The notes under the pieces are model-generated. The model was not told where the DNA came from and ran no database searches. It saw nothing but the letters and a program-made list of their open reading frames with translations. Below, piece after piece: positions 14,241 through 15,846 of a stretch of 15,846 nucleotides of DNA. Each line of letters begins with the position of its first letter. The first letter of the stretch is position 1. A program made the translations under genes and the position numbers. Origin of the DNA: an uncultured Austwickia sp. (lineage in GTDB: Bacteria; Actinomycetota; Actinomycetes; Actinomycetales; Dermatophilaceae); contig CAKUSI010000053.1 of assembly GCA_934678955.1 (NCBI GenBank), positions 1-15,846 of the forward strand, read 5' to 3'.

Positions 14241-15041
14241 ACGACCGAGTCGGCTGTCTCGACCGCACGTTCGGAGGTCCGCTCGCAGGACGCCGCTGAG
14301 AACGGGGCGACTGAGCCTTCCTCGACGCGGGTCCGATACCGCCGCGTGCTGCTGAAGCTGTCCGGCGAGGCGTTCGGGGGCGGAGCGGTCGGGGTCGACC
14401 CCGACGTCGTCCGCGGGATCGCCCGCCAGATCGCGCAGGCCGCCCGGGCGGGGGTCGAGGTGGCCATCGTCGTGGGCGGGGGCAACTTCTTCCGCGGGGC
14501 CGAGTTGCAGCAGCGGGGCATGGAGCGCGCGCGGGCGGATTACATGGGCATGCTCGGCACGGTGATGAACTGCCTGGCGCTGCAGGACTTCCTGGAGAAG
14601 GAAGGCGTCGACACGCGGGTGCAGACCGCGATCACGATGGGGCAGGTCGCCGAACCGTACATCCCTCGCCGGGCCATGCGGCACCTGGAGAAGGGCCGTG
14701 TCGTGATCTTCGGGGCCGGCGCGGGGATGCCGTACTTCTCGACCGACACCGTGTCTGCGCAACGCGCGCTGGAGTGTCAGTGCGACGCGGTGCTGATGAG
14801 CAAGAACGGTGTCGACGGCGTCTACGACGCGGACCCGCGGACGGAGCCCGACGCGCGCAAGCTCGACGAGGTGACCTACGGCGACGCGCTCGCCAACGGT
14901 CTGAAGGTCGTGGACGCCGCCGCGTTCAGCCTCTGCATGGAAAACAGGCTGCCCATGGTGGTTTTCGGCATCCAGGGCGACGACACGATCCGCCGGGCGA
15001 TTCTGGGGGAACGGATCGGGACCGCGGTCCTGGCCAGCTGA
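14238..15041 (+). CDS. pyrH: Uridylate (UMP) kinase
   Basis: 267 residues from the TTG; 288 if the overlapping ATG at 14175 is used. UMP kinase makes UDP from UMP and ATP in pyrimidine nucleotide synthesis, in the cytoplasm, as a hexamer. The amino-acid-kinase fold begins with [11 protein letters not shown] (36-46). [10 protein letters not shown] (78-87) is the phosphate-binding loop, followed by [19 protein letters not shown] (101-119), [24 protein letters not shown] (135-158), [12 protein letters not shown] (163-174), [14 protein letters not shown] (187-200) and the C-terminal VVFGIQG. All expected motifs are present. The first 33 residues are an unstructured, Ser/Ala/Glu-rich extension that E. 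coli PyrH lacks. In many actinobacteria pyrH sits close after tsf; here it follows a DUF364 gene. Confidence 0.96.
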   Translation: MTTESAVSTARSEVRSQDAAENGATEPSSTRVRYRRVLLKLSGEAFGGGAVGVDPDVVRGIARQIAQAARAGVEVAIVVGGGNFFRGAELQQRGMERARADYMGMLGTVMNCLALQDFLEKEGVDTRVQTAITMGQVAEPYIPRRAMRHLEKGRVVIFGAGAGMPYFSTDTVSAQRALECQCDAVLMSKNGVDGVYDADPRTEPDARKLDEVTYGDALANGLKVVDAAAFSLCMENRLPMVVFGIQGDDTIRRAILGERIGTAVLAS

Positions 15042-15043
15042 AT

Positions 15044-15064
15044 CGCGGGAGCACCCCGCGGTGC
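15044..15064 (+). other. Overlapping alternative hairpins between pyrH and frr
   Basis: CGCGGG (15044-15049) pairs with CCCGCG (15055-15060) around AGCAC. Alternatively GCACC (15051-15055) pairs with GGTGC (15060-15064) around CCGC. Both cannot form together. They lie just after the pyrH stop and may serve as a weak terminator or attenuator ahead of frr. Confidence 0.35.
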
Positions 15065-15157
15065 CGCAGAGTCTGACACGATGAGCCAACACCCCTGCGC
15101 GCGGGAGGACCGCGCCGCGCCGGCGTAGTGCGGCCGGCACCGTTCCGAGGAGAGGCG

Positions 15158-15715
15158 ATGCTGGACGACATCATGCTCGAGGCCGAGCTGAAGATGGAAA
15201 AGGCCATCGAAGTGGCCAAGGACGACTTCGCCTCGATCAGGACCGGCAGGGCGAACGCCGCGATGTTCACCAAGCTCCTCGTCGACTACTACGGCTCGCC
15301 GACGCCGCTCCAGCAGCTCGCGAGCTTCCACGCGCCGGAGGCGCGGACGATGTTGATCACGCCGTTCGACAAGAGCTCTATGCACGCCGTCGAGAAGGCG
15401 ATCCGCGACTCGGACCTCGGCGTCAACCCCAGCAACGACGGGCAGGCCATCCGCTGCATCCTGCCCGAGCTGACGCAGGAGCGGCGCAAGGAATACATCA
15501 AGATGGCGCACCGCAAGGGTGAGGACGCCAAGGTCTCGATCCGCAACGTCCGGCGCCACGCCAAGGACTCGATCGACCGGGCGATCAAGGACGGCGACGT
15601 CGGCGAGGATGACGGCCTGCGCACCGAGAAGGACCTGGAGACGCTGACCAAGAAGCACGTCGACCTGGTGGACACGCTGCTCAAAGGCAAGGAAGCCGAA
15701 CTGCTGGAGATCTGA
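15158..15715 (+). CDS. frr: Ribosome recycling factor
   Basis: 185 residues, exactly the usual length, with GAGGAGAGG just before the ATG. RRF works with EF-G to split the post-termination ribosome into subunits. The three-helix bundle begins MLDDIMLEAELKMEKAIEVAKDDFASIRTGRANAAMFTK; the RTGRA motif (about 28-32) and the domain II segment VDYYGSPTPLQQLASFHAPEARTMLITPFD follow. DLGVNPSNDGQAIRCILPELTQERRKEY and the last long helix (DLETLTKKHVDLVDTLLKGKEAELLEI) complete it. An in-frame GTG at 15128 would add ten residues without family similarity and is rejected. It follows pyrH after 116 bases. Confidence 0.97.
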   Translation: MLDDIMLEAELKMEKAIEVAKDDFASIRTGRANAAMFTKLLVDYYGSPTPLQQLASFHAPEARTMLITPFDKSSMHAVEKAIRDSDLGVNPSNDGQAIRCILPELTQERRKEYIKMAHRKGEDAKVSIRNVRRHAKDSIDRAIKDGDVGEDDGLRTEKDLETLTKKHVDLVDTLLKGKEAELLEI

Positions 15716-15748
15716 CGCCGCGACGCCGGATCGGCGCGCGCTCCCGCC

Positions 15749-15846
15749 ATGCCCAGGACTTTCATGCCCGGATCCCCCTCCGCCCCCGAGCCGCCGCCGG
15801 ACGGCCCGCCCGCTGCGACGCCATCCGGCGCGCCCGCGGCGTCGCC
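15749..15846 (+). CDS. Start of a gene, probably phosphatidate cytidylyltransferase (cut by window end)
   Basis: An open frame runs from ATG 15749 (or the in-frame ATG 15764) to the end of the window. Only about 32 residues are visible, very rich in Pro, Ala and Ser, with no recognisable motif. In many actinobacteria frr is followed by cdsA, which makes CDP-diacylglycerol for phospholipid synthesis, and actinobacterial CdsA often has a Pro-rich N-terminal extension before its membrane segments. The assignment rests on gene order only. The ribosome-binding site is weak. Confidence 0.45.
   Translation, partial: MPRTFMPGSPSAPEPPPDGPPAATPSGAPAAS

Overview
This window is chromosomal DNA of a high-GC Gram-positive bacterium (Actinomycetota). 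The evidence is the very GC-rich, G/C-ending codons, GTG and TTG starts, TAGGAT-type -10 boxes, a ribosomal protein S2 with a long acidic/alanine-rich tail, a DUF3152 protein, and an actinobacterial-style gene order (yraN-comM-dprA-xerC, then an M23 peptidase beside rpsB-tsf, then pyrH-frr). I cannot place it below phylum from sequence alone. No rRNA, tRNA, CRISPR array, transposase or insertion-sequence ends were seen.

Left part (1-5193, + strand): the 3' end of yraN (nuclease-fold UPF0102 protein), comM/yifB (AAA+ ATPase with a Mg-chelatase domain) and dprA (recombinase loader) are packed with zero or 4-base overlaps, so they look like one DNA-uptake/recombination operon. xerC (tyrosine recombinase for chromosome dimer resolution) follows. 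Its 3' end overlaps by 26 bases the start of a membrane-anchored DUF3152 protein that carries a full metzincin-type zinc motif. Middle-left (5250-7243, - strand): a secreted M23-like cell-wall peptidase with a substituted catalytic histidine, preceded by a fold-type I PLP aminotransferase resembling the DapC/methionine aminotransferase family.

Centre (7244-9503, + strand): a promoter-like region with a leader of about 240 nt, then the translation genes rpsB and tsf, closed by a perfect 14-bp stem-loop terminator. Right edge (14238-15846): pyrH (UMP kinase), frr (ribosome recycling factor) and the first codons of a gene that by synteny is probably cdsA. In many actinobacteria rpsB-tsf-pyrH-frr-cdsA are close neighbours. 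Here about 4.7 kb separates tsf from pyrH.

That interposed block (9504-14178) is the most interesting part. In order it holds: a small protein that looks like a degenerate half of a trypsin-like fold; a NarL-family two-component system (histidine kinase with an unusual disordered insertion inside its ATPase domain, then its response regulator with an ATGA overlap) behind a recognisable promoter; a secreted protein of 163 residues with ten cysteines and many prolines; two adjacent hairpins; and a DUF4213/DUF364 protein of the putative heavy-metal-chelation family. A working hypothesis, and only that, is an envelope or metal/thiol sensing and response module in which the two-component system controls the Cys-rich secreted protein.
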